From: Arthrobacter sp. 9V
Lineage (GTDB): Bacteria; Actinomycetota; Actinomycetes; Actinomycetales; Micrococcaceae
Assembly (NCBI RefSeq): GCF_902506065.1
Contig: NZ_LR732912.1
Location: 2,661,016 to 2,725,015, forward strand
Reading direction: 5' to 3'
Length of the DNA stretch: 64,000 nucleotides
The notes under the pieces are model-generated. The model worked only from the letters and a program-made list of their open reading frames with translations, searched no databases and was not told where the DNA came from. This document shows positions 36,608 to 46,002 of this stretch, piece by piece. Within the stretch, counting starts at the first letter, position 1, and every line of letters starts with the position of its first letter. The position numbers were made by a program, and so were the translations under genes.

Positions 36608-37747
36608 TCATCCTCCGATAGCACTCATGCTGCGGTCTGGTTGGACGAAGTCCGGAGCATCCAGTCCCACGTGGTCCATTCCGTGAGCCTTGGGTTTGAG
36701 CCACATGGCGTCCCGCCAACGTTGCACGATATCCTCGTCGCTGCCTCCTGATCGCAGCACGCTCAGAAGGTCGGTTTCTTCCCGGGAGAAGAGGCAACTC
36801 ATAATTTTGCCCTCGGCTGTGATCCTGGTTCGGCGGCAATCCGAGCAGAACGGCTCTGTCACAGAGGCGATGATGCCGACAGTCCCCACGGGGGGACCAT
36901 GTAGCGCACCTTCGTTCCCCTCCGGTAGCCGCTCGGTTCCAATCGCCCGCCGTCGTACGTCGAAGCGTTCAGCCGGTGCCCCTTCACGGGAATGGGAGTT
37001 GGGGCTCAGGATAAAATCCGTGGAAAGCAGTTCGCGGATTTCGGCAGCGGTAACCATGTCTCGACGTGTCCATCCATGGTCCGCGTCCAAAGGCATCTGT
37101 TCAATGAAGCGCAGCTCGTAGCCACGCTCCAAGGCCCAACTAAGCAGCGTTGGAGCTTCCGCATCATTGATGCCTCGCATCAGCACAGCGTTCAGTTTGA
37201 CCGGGCCGAGGCCCGCATCCCAGGCGGCATCCACGCCCGCCAACACTTGGTCCAGGAACGGTCTGCGGGTCAACCTCGTAAAGGTCTCCTCGTGTAAGGA
37301 ATCAAGCGACACATTTACTCTGGTCAGCCCAGCGGCCTTGAGGGGCGCCGCCTTCTTGGCGAGTCCCACACCATTGGTGGTCATCGATATCGGCAGGGAG
37401 GGGTGATCTTTCCGCAACCTAGAAATAATCTCCACCAGATCGTGCCGCACCAACGGTTCCCCCCCAGTCAGCCGCAACTCCCGGACGCCCAGGTAATGAA
37501 CTCCTATACGAACGATCCGAATAATCTCGTCTGCAGTCATGATCGCCTGCTTGTTGAGCCATTGGAGGCCTTCCGCCGGCATGCAGTATGTACAGCGGAG
37601 GTTGCATTTGTCAGTCAGGGACAGCCGCATATCCGTGGCCCGGCGTCCGTAACGATCAACGAGACCGGAGCCAGCACCCGAGGGGCCACCGCTCGGCGCT
37701 GAGGTTGTTACCTCCCGGTATCTCGGCATGCCTAACTGAACACTCAT
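36608..37747 (-). CDS. moaA: GTP 3',8-cyclase MoaA
   Basis: The 379-residue radical SAM enzyme has the CNLRCTYC cluster motif (about residues 48-55) and the C-terminal second cluster FCSDCRRTRITAEGKIMSC. It ends in a Gly-Gly pair (SAIGG) that is needed for activity. It converts GTP to 3',8-cyclo-7,8-dihydro-GTP, the first step of molybdenum cofactor synthesis, with MoaC acting next. It overlaps moaD and is divergent from moeA-moaC-moaE, so both cofactor operons probably respond to the same signals. Confidence 0.95.
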   Translation of the reverse strand: MSVQLGMPRYREVTTSAPSGGPSGAGSGLVDRYGRRATDMRLSLTDKCNLRCTYCMPAEGLQWLNKQAIMTADEIIRIVRIGVHYLGVRELRLTGGEPLVRHDLVEIISRLRKDHPSLPISMTTNGVGLAKKAAPLKAAGLTRVNVSLDSLHEETFTRLTRRPFLDQVLAGVDAAWDAGLGPVKLNAVLMRGINDAEAPTLLSWALERGYELRFIEQMPLDADHGWTRRDMVTAAEIRELLSTDFILSPNSHSREGAPAERFDVRRRAIGTERLPEGNEGALHGPPVGTVGIIASVTEPFCSDCRRTRITAEGKIMSCLFSREETDLLSVLRSGGSDEDIVQRWRDAMWLKPKAHGMDHVGLDAPDFVQPDRSMSAIGG

Positions 37748-38032
37748 AGTCTCAGGCTACGTCAAACCTAAGATCCCACATTTGTGCAAATCCGAACAAT
37801 TGCCGCGCCGGATTGTGGCAACGAGCTATATTGCGAGACGCAGCTCGCCTGATGGAATGGGCTGGGCTGCCAGGTCAACACGTGGTGTGCCGGTGGCCGA
37901 CGGGCGGGCAAACGACCAGCGCTGAGGTGGCTGAACACCCTACGCCTGAGCATCTCCTTTAAAGCATCCGCCATCGGAATAGCAAGAAAAGCATTTACCT
38001 TAGCCCCAACCGCCCTTCCTGAAGGCAGGAAC

Positions 38033-39322
38033 ATGCAGAGCAATGAAAAGCAGCTGACCACGTTGGTTCGCAACGGTCCCAGTCCGCGAACAATCGAAAA
38101 GCAGCCTCCGACGGAAGAGAACCGCAGCGTCTCCAGGCATGTCCGAGCAGTTCGAGATGTACTGAAACCGCTGTTGTCAACGCCTCGACATGAAAGGGTA
38201 CCCGTCATGGAGGCGCTGGGACGCGGATTGGCGGAGACCATTCATGCCCCAATGGACCTGCCACCCTTCGATAACTCACAGATGGACGGTTTTGCTGTCC
38301 GGTCGCGGGATCTGACAGACGGACACGGTGCATTGCGGGTGGGAGCACCCGGCCCTGCTGGCGCGGTTCCGGAACCATTGGTGCAAGGAATCGCGGCTCC
38401 TATAATGACGGGCGCCATGATGCCCGCAGGGGCTGACGCTGTGATCCCCATTGAATGGGCCGTACCTCATATATTCCCCCCACCAGGAGCTCAGGCCACA
38501 GTTACACTGCCTTCGACCGCGGCGGGGTCCTTTGTTCGCCGGCGGGGCAGCGACGTTGCAGAAGGCGACTGCGTCTTGGCTTTCGGAACGTATCTTGGAC
38601 CGCGTCAGCTGGGGCTGCTCTCAGCTCTTGGCGTGACAGAGGTTACAGTTCATCAAAAGGCGACCGTGCTCCTCGTCACCACCGGCGATGAAGTTGTTGA
38701 ACCCGGTGAAAGGCGTGCTGCCGGAAAAATCAACGACGCCAACAACACCTTGCTGGAAGCCTCCATGCGGGAGGCTGGGCTTGATGTAGTCAGGGCGGGC
38801 GTCATCAGAGACGAACCGGGCGTCCTTTCGGAACTTTTGAAACAACATGTCTCTCATGTCGACCTCATAGTCACCACTGGCGGCGTGAGCAAGGGCGCTT
38901 ACGAGGTGGTCAGGCAAACCATGCTGGATCATCCAGTTGAGTTCTCCCATGTAGAAATCCAACCGGGCGGGCCCCAGGGCCTAGGTACCTTCGGCGGCAT
39001 CCCGATTCTTGCTTTTCCAGGGAACCCTGTCAGTTGTTTGATCTCCTTTGAGATGTTCCTGCGCCCGCTCCTCGGCGAACTATTCGGCACACCGAAACCC
39101 AGGGCCAGCTATAGGACCCGATTGTCCCACGCCTTGACATCACCTCCGAGGAAGCATCAGGTAAGGCGGGGCGTGCTGTTGCCGAACGGTACCGTCCGGT
39201 TGGAAGGTGGCGAAGGCTCCCACCTACTAGGGGCACTTGCACGATCGAACGTCCTGGTTCACATTCCTGCCGGAGTTTCGGAACTGGCAGAGGGGGAGGA
39301 GGTAGAAGTATGGGTGCTATAA
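38033..39322 (+). CDS. moeA: Molybdopterin molybdenumtransferase MoeA
   Basis: The 429-residue protein inserts molybdenum into adenylylated molybdopterin. Motifs are [13 protein letters not shown] (about 82), [17 protein letters not shown] (about 130), [11 protein letters not shown] (about 282-292) and [13 protein letters not shown] (about 322). The N-terminus starts with about 35 residues that are unusual for MoeA; the ATG at 38033 has AGGA only 2 nt upstream, so a downstream start is possible. It overlaps moaC by 13 nt. A gene for molybdopterin adenylyltransferase (MogA/MoaB) is not in the window. Confidence 0.93.
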   Translation: MQSNEKQLTTLVRNGPSPRTIEKQPPTEENRSVSRHVRAVRDVLKPLLSTPRHERVPVMEALGRGLAETIHAPMDLPPFDNSQMDGFAVRSRDLTDGHGALRVGAPGPAGAVPEPLVQGIAAPIMTGAMMPAGADAVIPIEWAVPHIFPPPGAQATVTLPSTAAGSFVRRRGSDVAEGDCVLAFGTYLGPRQLGLLSALGVTEVTVHQKATVLLVTTGDEVVEPGERRAAGKINDANNTLLEASMREAGLDVVRAGVIRDEPGVLSELLKQHVSHVDLIVTTGGVSKGAYEVVRQTMLDHPVEFSHVEIQPGGPQGLGTFGGIPILAFPGNPVSCLISFEMFLRPLLGELFGTPKPRASYRTRLSHALTSPPRKHQVRRGVLLPNGTVRLEGGEGSHLLGALARSNVLVHIPAGVSELAEGEEVEVWVL

Positions 39323-39804
39323 ATCCCCTCGATACTTCTGAGCGTTTTACTCACCTCCGGCCCGACGGCACAGCCCAAATGGTGGACGTGTCCGAGAAGA
39401 TTGAAACCATACGGGAGTCGACGGCCACCGCAACGGTCCTAACGACTCGAAGAGTCCTGGCGCTCTTGACCTCGGACGAACTGCCGAAGGGGGATGCGTT
39501 GGGAGTGGCTCGGGTAGCCGGCATCATGGCTGCCAAGAAGACGTCAGAATTAGTTCCACTTTGCCATCCCCTCCCTCTATCAAAAGTGACCATTGACTTC
39601 GAGCTCCTCCCCACATCTGTAAACCTATTTGCAAGCGTGAAAACTCGCGGGGTGACAGGCGTCGAGATGGAGGCACTGACTGCTGTGACAGTGGCCGCCC
39701 TCAGCATGTACGACATGATCAAAGCCGTGGATAGGCACGCCATCCTGTCCGATATCAAGGTGCTCGCCAAAAGCGGCGGGAAGAACGGGAGTTGGACGCT
39801 GTGA
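39310..39804 (+). CDS. moaC: Cyclic pyranopterin monophosphate synthase MoaC
   Basis: MoaC converts the MoaA product to cyclic pyranopterin monophosphate. The 164-residue protein has the catalytic stretches [20 protein letters not shown] (about 75-95) and [27 protein letters not shown], with the active-site Lys in [10 protein letters not shown] near the C-terminus. It overlaps the end of moeA and precedes moaE by 27 nt. Confidence 0.95.
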   Translation: MGAINPLDTSERFTHLRPDGTAQMVDVSEKIETIRESTATATVLTTRRVLALLTSDELPKGDALGVARVAGIMAAKKTSELVPLCHPLPLSKVTIDFELLPTSVNLFASVKTRGVTGVEMEALTAVTVAALSMYDMIKAVDRHAILSDIKVLAKSGGKNGSWTL

Positions 39805-39831
39805 CCACCCAATCGCTACCAAGGAACTGAT

Positions 39832-40353
39832 ATGCACGCCGAAAACCAAGAGCATGTACGCACCCAGAAACTTGTCACCCAGCGCCAAGGGATGCCGCAA
39901 ACCCCTAGCGTGTTCCAGGCGGTACTCAGCGACCAACCCATTTCCGTAGATGTGGCCATTAAGGCCGTCGAGTCTGATACATCCGGGGCGGTGGTCAGTT
40001 TCAGTGGGGTAGTCCGTAACCACGACCAGGGTAAGGACGTGGAACGGCTAAGTTACACGGCTCATCCCTCGGCGCAGCAAGTACTTGAGGAGGTCGTAAA
40101 TAGGGTTGCGGCAGAATTCTCGCTGACGGATGGACTCGATAGTCGCGCCGCAGTGCAGATTTGGGCAGCACACCGCATCGGTGCTTTGAGAATCGGCGAC
40201 CCGGCTCTTGTCTGCGCGGTGGCGGCGGGACACCGTGCGGAAGCTTTTGCCATATGTTCGGACCTCGTTGACCGTATCAAAAAGGAAGTTCCAATCTGGA
40301 AGGAACAGTTCTTTTCAGACGGCACCGTGGAATGGGTAGGCGCCGGCGGTTAG
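39832..40353 (+). CDS. moaE: Molybdopterin synthase large subunit MoaE
   Basis: The 173-residue protein pairs with MoaD to make molybdopterin. It shows the conserved core SFSGVVRNHDQGKDVERLSYTAHP (about 62-85), HRIGALRIGDPALVCAVAAGHR, and the catalytic RIKKEVPIWKEQFFSDG near the end. It has AAGGAA before the ATG at 39832; an internal ATG about 20 residues in would give a more usual length. It ends the moeA-moaC-moaE set. Confidence 0.95.
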   Translation: MHAENQEHVRTQKLVTQRQGMPQTPSVFQAVLSDQPISVDVAIKAVESDTSGAVVSFSGVVRNHDQGKDVERLSYTAHPSAQQVLEEVVNRVAAEFSLTDGLDSRAAVQIWAAHRIGALRIGDPALVCAVAAGHRAEAFAICSDLVDRIKKEVPIWKEQFFSDGTVEWVGAGG

Positions 40354-40511
40354 ACAGCCCACACAAGCCCTATGCGGCGGGCGAGCCAACCCGCATGTGT
40401 TCTGCCTGCTGCCGGTGGCGCTCACCCCTATTCGTGTGACATCTGAACAGTGTCCGGCGCTGCCTCACCCACTCCCTCCATCATCGAAACACCTCAAGAA
40501 AAGAGCATCAT

Positions 40512-41318
40512 ATGAGCATCACCCGCAAGAACATCACCGCCATGCTGGCGGCCGGCGCACTGGCCGCCAGCCTTGCCGGCTGCGCAGGCAGCAGCACCCC
40601 GGCAGCGACCAGTACCCCAAGCGCCACCGAGTCGGCCAAGCTCTCCGGAACGGTGACCGTTTTCGCCGCAGCGTCGCTGAAGTCCACGTTCACCAAAATC
40701 GCTTCGGACTTCGAAGCCGCGAACCCCGGCACCAAGGTCACCCTGAACTTCGCCGGATCCTCGGACCTGGTCACGCAGATCACCCAAGGCGCACCGGCTG
40801 ACGTTTTCGCCTCGGCCGACACCAAAAACATGACCAAGCTCACCGATGCGAAGCTCATCGACGGTACCGCGACGAACTTCGCCACCAACGTCCTGGAGAT
40901 CGCCGTCCCGCCGTCCAACCCCGCCAACATCAGCTCCTTCGCTGACCTGGCAAAGCCCGGGGTGAAAGTCGTCGTGTGCGCACCGCAGGTCCCATGCGGC
41001 TCGGCCACCGAGACCATCGAGAAGGCCACCGGAACCACTCTGACCCCCGTCAGTGAAGAGTCTTCAGTGACCGATGTCCTGGGGAAGGTCACCTCCCAGG
41101 AAGCCGACGCGGGTCTTGTTTACGTCACCGACGTCAAAACCGCCGGTGACAAGGTCAAGGGCATCCCCTTTACCGAATCGGACAAAGCCGTCAACACCTA
41201 CCCCATCGCCACGGTCGGGACCACCAAGAACAAGGACCTGGCCCAGGCGTTCATCGCAGCCGTCACCGGCGCCGCGGGCAAGAAGGTACTCACCGACGCC
41301 GGATTCGGCACCCCGTAA
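40512..41318 (+). CDS. modA: Molybdate-binding lipoprotein ModA
   Basis: The 268-residue protein has a lipoprotein signal (lipobox LAGC, Cys24) and the ModA core: [12 protein letters not shown] (about 50-60), [22 protein letters not shown] (about 82-100) and the Ser/Tyr substrate-binding positions in DAGLVYVTD. It captures molybdate outside the membrane for ModBC. Codons have visibly more G/C at third positions than the moe/moa genes next to it, hinting at a different origin. Confidence 0.95.
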   Translation: MSITRKNITAMLAAGALAASLAGCAGSSTPAATSTPSATESAKLSGTVTVFAAASLKSTFTKIASDFEAANPGTKVTLNFAGSSDLVTQITQGAPADVFASADTKNMTKLTDAKLIDGTATNFATNVLEIAVPPSNPANISSFADLAKPGVKVVVCAPQVPCGSATETIEKATGTTLTPVSEESSVTDVLGKVTSQEADAGLVYVTDVKTAGDKVKGIPFTESDKAVNTYPIATVGTTKNKDLAQAFIAAVTGAAGKKVLTDAGFGTP

Positions 41319-41325
41319 CCACGGG

Positions 41326-42147
41326 ATGACATCACACCGCGGACCCGGGTACACCGGCATCCCGCCATGGATCTACGCCATCGCGGCAGCAGGCGGACTC
41401 TTCGTCCTGCTGCCGCTGGTGGCCATGGTGGCCAAGGTCAACTGGACCCAGTTCTTCCCCCTTGTGACCTCGGAATCTTCACTCACGGCCCTGGGCCTGA
41501 GCCTCCGGACCTCCGCGGCCAGCACAGCCCTGTGCATTGTCCTGGGAGTGCCGCTGGCTCTCGTTCTGGCGCGCGGGACGTTCCCGGGGCAGCGCCTGCT
41601 CCGCGCATTCGTGCTCCTGCCCCTTGTTTTGCCACCTGTTGTGGGCGGCATCGCGCTGCTCTATACCTTCGGCCGGCAAGGGCTCCTCGGAAAATCACTC
41701 GAGCTCGCGGGGATCCAGATCGCGTTCTCCACCACCGCCGTCATCCTCGCCCAGACCTTCGTGGCCCTGCCGTTCCTGGTGGTCAGCCTTGAAGGTGCCT
41801 TGCGCACGGCAGGCACCAAGTACGAGGCCGTCGCTGCCACCCTCGGTGCACGGCCCACTACAGTCCTGCGACGGGTCAGCATCCCTCTCGTGCTGCCCGG
41901 CCTTGCCTCGGGCGCGGTGCTGTCCTTCGCCCGCTGTTTGGGTGAATTCGGTGCAACCCTCACCTTCGCCGGGAGCCTACAGGGAGTCACCCGGACGTTG
42001 CCGCTGGAAATCTACCTGCAGCGCGAAACCGACGCCGATGCCGCCGTCGCCCTCTCGCTCCTCCTGGTCGCGGTGGCCGTCGCCGTCGTCGGGCTTTCCT
42101 ACCGCCGTTCCCGCCAGCAGCCCGCCACGGAGGCGTCCAACGCATGA
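41326..42147 (+). CDS. modB: Molybdate ABC transporter permease ModB
   Basis: The 273-residue membrane protein has about five or six helices and the EAA loop [26 protein letters not shown] that contacts ModC. The ATG at 41326 lies 7 nt after the modA stop region and is preferred, because earlier in-frame starts would run through modA in another frame. It overlaps modC by 4 nt. GC-rich codon use matches modA and modC. Confidence 0.94.
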   Translation: MTSHRGPGYTGIPPWIYAIAAAGGLFVLLPLVAMVAKVNWTQFFPLVTSESSLTALGLSLRTSAASTALCIVLGVPLALVLARGTFPGQRLLRAFVLLPLVLPPVVGGIALLYTFGRQGLLGKSLELAGIQIAFSTTAVILAQTFVALPFLVVSLEGALRTAGTKYEAVAATLGARPTTVLRRVSIPLVLPGLASGAVLSFARCLGEFGATLTFAGSLQGVTRTLPLEIYLQRETDADAAVALSLLLVAVAVAVVGLSYRRSRQQPATEASNA

Positions 42148-43190
42148 CCTTCGCCCTGAACGCCGCCCTGAACGCCCGAAACTTCGACGTCGCCCTCAGC
42201 CTGGGACCTGGCGAGACCGTCGCCATCCTCGGCCCCAACGGCGCCGGTAAATCAACCCTGCTTGGCATCATCTCCGGGCTGCTCCGTCCAGACACCGGCT
42301 ACGCCGAACTCGGCGGATCAACGTTGTTCGACATCGACGGCGGCCACTTCACGCCCCCGCACAGCAGGGGCACCGCACTCCTGGCCCAGGAGCCTTTGCT
42401 CTTTCCCCACATGAGCGTCCTCGAAAACGTCGCGTTCGGACCACGCTCAGCCGGGATCAAACGGGCAGAAGCGCTAGCAACCGCGAGACACTGGCTGGAC
42501 GAAGTCGACGCCACCGAGTTCGCCCAGCGACGACCCAGCCAACTTTCAGGCGGCCAAGCCCAGCGCGTCGCAGTGGCCCGCGCGCTGGCCGCCAACCCAA
42601 AACTACTCCTCCTCGACGAACCGATGGCCGCCCTCGACATCCACGCCGCACCCTTGCTCCGGCGCCTCCTCAAGCGGGTCCTTACCGGCCGCAAAGCCAT
42701 CATCATCACCCACGACGTCCTCGACGCACTCATCCTCGCCGACCGCGTCATCGTCATCGAAAGCGGCCACATCACAGAACAAGGCCCCACCCGCGACGTA
42801 CTCGAAAAACCCCGCAGCCGATTCGCAGCAGGGTTGTCCGGCCTGAACCTCCTCACCGGAACAATCACGGAGTTCGGCCTTACGACAAATGAGGGCCTGG
42901 CAGTGGCCGGATACCGCCAAGACGCAGCCCTCCCCGGCAACCCCGGCGCCGCAGCCTTCCCGCCCTCCGCTGTTTCCGTTTACCTCACTAGTGACCACGG
43001 CAGCCCCAGAAACACGTTCAAAGTCACCATCACGGACCTAGAACCCCGCGGCGACCAGATCCGGGTCAGGGCCGGCCATCTTTCAGCGGACATTACACCG
43101 GCAGCGTCCGCGGAGCTCGACTTACTTCCCGGGACTTCGGCCTACTTCGTCGTTAAGGCAGCGGCAACCTTGATCTACCCGTCCTGTTGA
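42144..43190 (+). CDS. modC: Molybdate ABC transporter ATPase ModC
   Basis: The 348-residue ATPase has Walker [10 protein letters not shown] (about 31-39), the Q-loop [10 protein letters not shown], signature [15 protein letters not shown] (about 134), Walker B LLLLDEP, and a switch His in IITHD. Its C-terminal part (about 230-348) is a mop/TOBE-type molybdate-binding domain. It drives molybdate uptake with ModAB and thereby supports NDH and KDH. Confidence 0.95.
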   Translation: MTFALNAALNARNFDVALSLGPGETVAILGPNGAGKSTLLGIISGLLRPDTGYAELGGSTLFDIDGGHFTPPHSRGTALLAQEPLLFPHMSVLENVAFGPRSAGIKRAEALATARHWLDEVDATEFAQRRPSQLSGGQAQRVAVARALAANPKLLLLDEPMAALDIHAAPLLRRLLKRVLTGRKAIIITHDVLDALILADRVIVIESGHITEQGPTRDVLEKPRSRFAAGLSGLNLLTGTITEFGLTTNEGLAVAGYRQDAALPGNPGAAAFPPSAVSVYLTSDHGSPRNTFKVTITDLEPRGDQIRVRAGHLSADITPAASAELDLLPGTSAYFVVKAAATLIYPSC

Positions 43191-43612
43191 TCAGGGATTC
43201 TGGCTTCCTTTGAGTTGAACTGTAAAAATCAGACGAACAGAGGCGAGGAGAACAACTCTCATACTGCCCTCATGGGAAAATCGACACAGACATGGACCCA
43301 CCCTCCCACTGGGCTACGCGTCCTCCAGCAGCAACGACCAGCATGGCCCAACGAGAGGAATCAGCAGAGTTCAACGACGAGAAGACTCGCGTATCACCTC
43401 AGTAGTGAGGACCGCGCAGCTGCACGCCGTAACAACGGATTGATCGTGTGTGGGATGGACCATGCCGTCCAACCGTCATCTGATCAGCCGGCATCCGGCA
43501 TTTCATCGGCACTTCCGGCCGGTCGCTGCAGTATCAGCTTTCAACGACCGGCGCGGTTGTACCACGAGTTCGGGTGGGACTATTTATCGACTAGCTATCA
43601 GACTCAAGGTGG
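43191..43612. other. Intergenic between convergent modC and permease
   Basis: About 420 nt without a recognisable gene; no strong hairpin was noticed. Confidence 0.5.
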
Positions 43613-45028
43613 CTACGGTTCAAGGGAACCGGCTCGTTTAACTTTGCGGCGACTGGAAAGTTGAAAGGCGATAAGTACCAGCAGGATAGCAACGGGCGCC
43701 ACCCAAGTAATTGAGTCGAGCGGCGCCGGCGGTGGATTGATCAGCGCATTCACATACAGCCACGCCATTCCCGCAAATCCCAGCACGGAGACGATAACCA
43801 TGGCAACGAAGCCTTTGCTTCTTCGGGCGAGCTTTACGGCTCCTGCGGTGACAAGTAAGTAGGGAAGCACCCAGGCGAAGACGACGAGGGTAGCGTTGAG
43901 GTTGTATGCGGTAAATATGTCCGGGGTGACGAGGACCAAGGCGGTCATGGTCGCCATGCTTAGTATTGCCAGCAAAAGGATCGAAACGTGTGGGCTGTGG
44001 TAGCGGGGGTGCACCGCAGCCGTCCTCGCTGGCAGCAGGCCCTCCGCTCCGATTGTCATGACGAGCCGGGAGCCGTAGTTCATGAATGCGATGAGAGATC
44101 CAAATGACGCTATCGCCAAGACCAGGTCTGTGACCCCGGCAACGCCAGTCCCCAGGCCTGACGTAATTGCCAGTGCCGCCGGAGCAGATACGCCTTCTGC
44201 CAGCAGCTCCGAAGAGGCCATCAAACCGGGCACTTGCAGAACGGTGGTTACAAGGTACAGCGCACCCAAAAGCACCGGAACGGCCATGACGGCTACCGGT
44301 ACGTTTCGTTTCGGATCCCGAGTTTCGGCCGCCAAAGAGGCACAGCTCTCAAAGCCCACCAAGAACGCCGCTCCGGCAGCTACCCCTTGTAGAGTTCCGG
44401 ACAAACTGAATTCACTAAAGTCCAGCTGCTGGTCCAACTGGAGCCCGGTATGGGCCGCACTTATTCCGGTGATGAGCAGGACCAGCGGGATGGACAGCAC
44501 CGCGAGAGTGACCGCGATTCGAACGGAGGTATCAAGACCTCTGAATGCCACAAATGAGGCGATCGAAGTTGCAAGGACCTGGATTGCGATCTGCGGAGCC
44601 GATGCCAGTGCCCATTCGACACCTAGACCGCTCAGGAAACTGCCGCCGAAGATTCCAACGATCGCGGAGATGCCGGACACCTGAGTGACCATGCCAATGA
44701 CAAGCGCAGCCGCAGCAAGCTTCTGAGCCCACGGGCCGAAGACCTCTCCGATGTACGAGTAGATTGACCCTGTGGCAACAAAGCGCCGGGCGAACGAGAT
44801 TACGGATATGCCGACACAGATCACGGCGAGGGCAGACGTAAGCGCGGCGGTCCATGCCGTTTTCCCGCCCGGCGCAAATAAGAGCAGAGGCACGAGGGCC
44901 ATACCCACTGCGGGGATGTATGAGGCTACGGTTAGGGACACTAATTGCACCCGCCCCAGTTGACCGGTTTCTAGATGGGCACTTGACTGGTCGCGTTGCG
45001 CGGTGTGAATTGTCGAAGGATCGGACAC
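43613..45028 (-). CDS. APC-superfamily amino acid/amine permease (second copy)
   Basis: The 471-residue integral membrane protein is a full-length paralogue of the permease at 7929-9377. Shared blocks include SxTVASYIPAVG near the N-terminus, FARRFVATGSIYSYI, LVGFESCASLAAETRDPKRN and NPPPAPLD near the end. It starts at a GTG (45028) with AAGGA 7 nt upstream. It is divergent from the DAO-family oxidase at 46003, so it may import that enzyme's substrate. The substrate is unknown. Confidence 0.87.
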   Translation of the reverse strand: MSDPSTIHTAQRDQSSAHLETGQLGRVQLVSLTVASYIPAVGMALVPLLLFAPGGKTAWTAALTSALAVICVGISVISFARRFVATGSIYSYIGEVFGPWAQKLAAAALVIGMVTQVSGISAIVGIFGGSFLSGLGVEWALASAPQIAIQVLATSIASFVAFRGLDTSVRIAVTLAVLSIPLVLLITGISAAHTGLQLDQQLDFSEFSLSGTLQGVAAGAAFLVGFESCASLAAETRDPKRNVPVAVMAVPVLLGALYLVTTVLQVPGLMASSELLAEGVSAPAALAITSGLGTGVAGVTDLVLAIASFGSLIAFMNYGSRLVMTIGAEGLLPARTAAVHPRYHSPHVSILLLAILSMATMTALVLVTPDIFTAYNLNATLVVFAWVLPYLLVTAGAVKLARRSKGFVAMVIVSVLGFAGMAWLYVNALINPPPAPLDSITWVAPVAILLVLIAFQLSSRRKVKRAGSLEP

Positions 45029-45406
45029 TGCGTTTCCTTAGAATGTATGGGACAAACCGGGTAGTGGTTCAGCGGCGGGCGGTGTGGATGCGAAGGGTGA
45101 GGGCGGCACCAGCCCGAACTGGTGTGCAGTTCGTCAATGCTGTAGAACGCTGTAGAGCGCTTCCGACAGAATCACAGTTGTTGTCCCGCGGTTGTACTAC
45201 TGAACCAGGTAACAGCTGCGCCCCGTTTATCCGACTCTTCGGTAGACGGGCTATCTCACCGCTTACCTAGGTCACAACAGGGACAACAGGGTCGGTCTTG
45301 CCTGCGCCCACTTTGGCGACGCTGGGTGTGCGTGCGTAAAGAGCCGGCCACTTGCATCATCGGACCTTGGATAAGACCGTACGGCCGGAAGCCGAGTGCC
45401 TATGAC
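45029..45406. other. Intergenic, no supported gene
   Basis: About 380 nt upstream of the permease, with the likely permease promoter. Nothing else is recognised. Confidence 0.4.
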
Positions 45407-45622
45407 TTAACGCAAACGCAAACGCAAACGCGAACGCGAACGCGGACGCTGGCGGAGGCGCAGACGCCTTCTGAGCCTCTGAACCAAACGCTTCCAGCGG
45501 CGTTCTCCGCGTTGCCATTCCGCCGGAATGAAAAAATCCGGATCTTCGCCACCGGGTGGAAGATAGACTTCTTCGCCAGGTACGGGAAACGTCACTCGCA
45601 CCTGGGCTTCTTCAAATTCCAT
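45407..45622 (-). CDS. Possible small protein with hexanucleotide-repeat Arg tail
   Basis: The frame starts at ATG 45622 (AGGAGT about 6 nt upstream) and encodes 71 residues. The first half is acidic and Pro-rich (EFEEAQVRVTFPVPGEEVYL, then PGGEDPDFF), and the C-terminal half becomes strongly basic and ends in alternating Arg-Leu/Arg-Ser pairs. The tail comes directly from the repeat at 45410-45451. No family is recognised. The good ribosome site supports a real gene, but low-complexity sequence makes this uncertain. Confidence 0.4.
   Translation of the reverse strand: MEFEEAQVRVTFPVPGEEVYLPPGGEDPDFFIPAEWQRGERRWKRLVQRLRRRLRLRQRPRSRSRLRLRLR
45410..45451. repeat. Short tandem hexanucleotide repeat (ACGCAA/ACGCGA)
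   Basis: About seven imperfect copies of a 6-bp unit (three ACGCAA, then ACGCGA, then decayed copies) run in tandem. The unit length is a multiple of three, so copy-number change would lengthen or shorten the Arg-rich tail of the minus-strand frame without shifting it. Confidence 0.8.
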
Positions 45623-46002
45623 TCCTACTCCTGATATCGATCGGGTTTCGGCCACCGGAGCCCATCCTTTGTATGGCACTCCCCCGAACCAACTGTGGTT
45701 CCTAAGTGTGCTGCATGGCCGTTGGACAGTCTTTAGACGACATCGTCATAGTCACCTGTCTCCTAGGGTTCCGACCCCCCTTGCATTCCTGTAGGGCATG
45801 CGCTACCGGCAGGTCCTCGAATGGCGTGGACACTTGCCTGATCCGTTCTTCTATATGGGCGGCATTCCGCGAACGGCCAAGTCCGAGACCTACGCGAAGT
45901 CATAAGCACTGATTGGAAATGCATATATTCAGAGCGGGATCTCTCCCCGCCCGCGTTATACCGTCGGCTAAGACCCACAGGAGATACGAGAGGCCACTTG
46001 TG
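45623..46002. other. Intergenic upstream of the DAO-family oxidase
   Basis: About 380 nt; contains the likely oxidase promoter. No further feature is supported. Confidence 0.4.

Noticed and set aside
38033..38130. Moco-sensing RNA in the moaA-moeA intergenic region
   Set aside because: I could not see the conserved helices of that riboswitch, which is also not expected in actinobacteria; the region was left unannotated.
45326..45634. Plus-strand frame across the hexanucleotide repeat with Thr-Gln/Thr-Arg pairs
   Set aside because: It is the mirror of the repeat, has no ribosome site, and the minus-strand frame has a better start.
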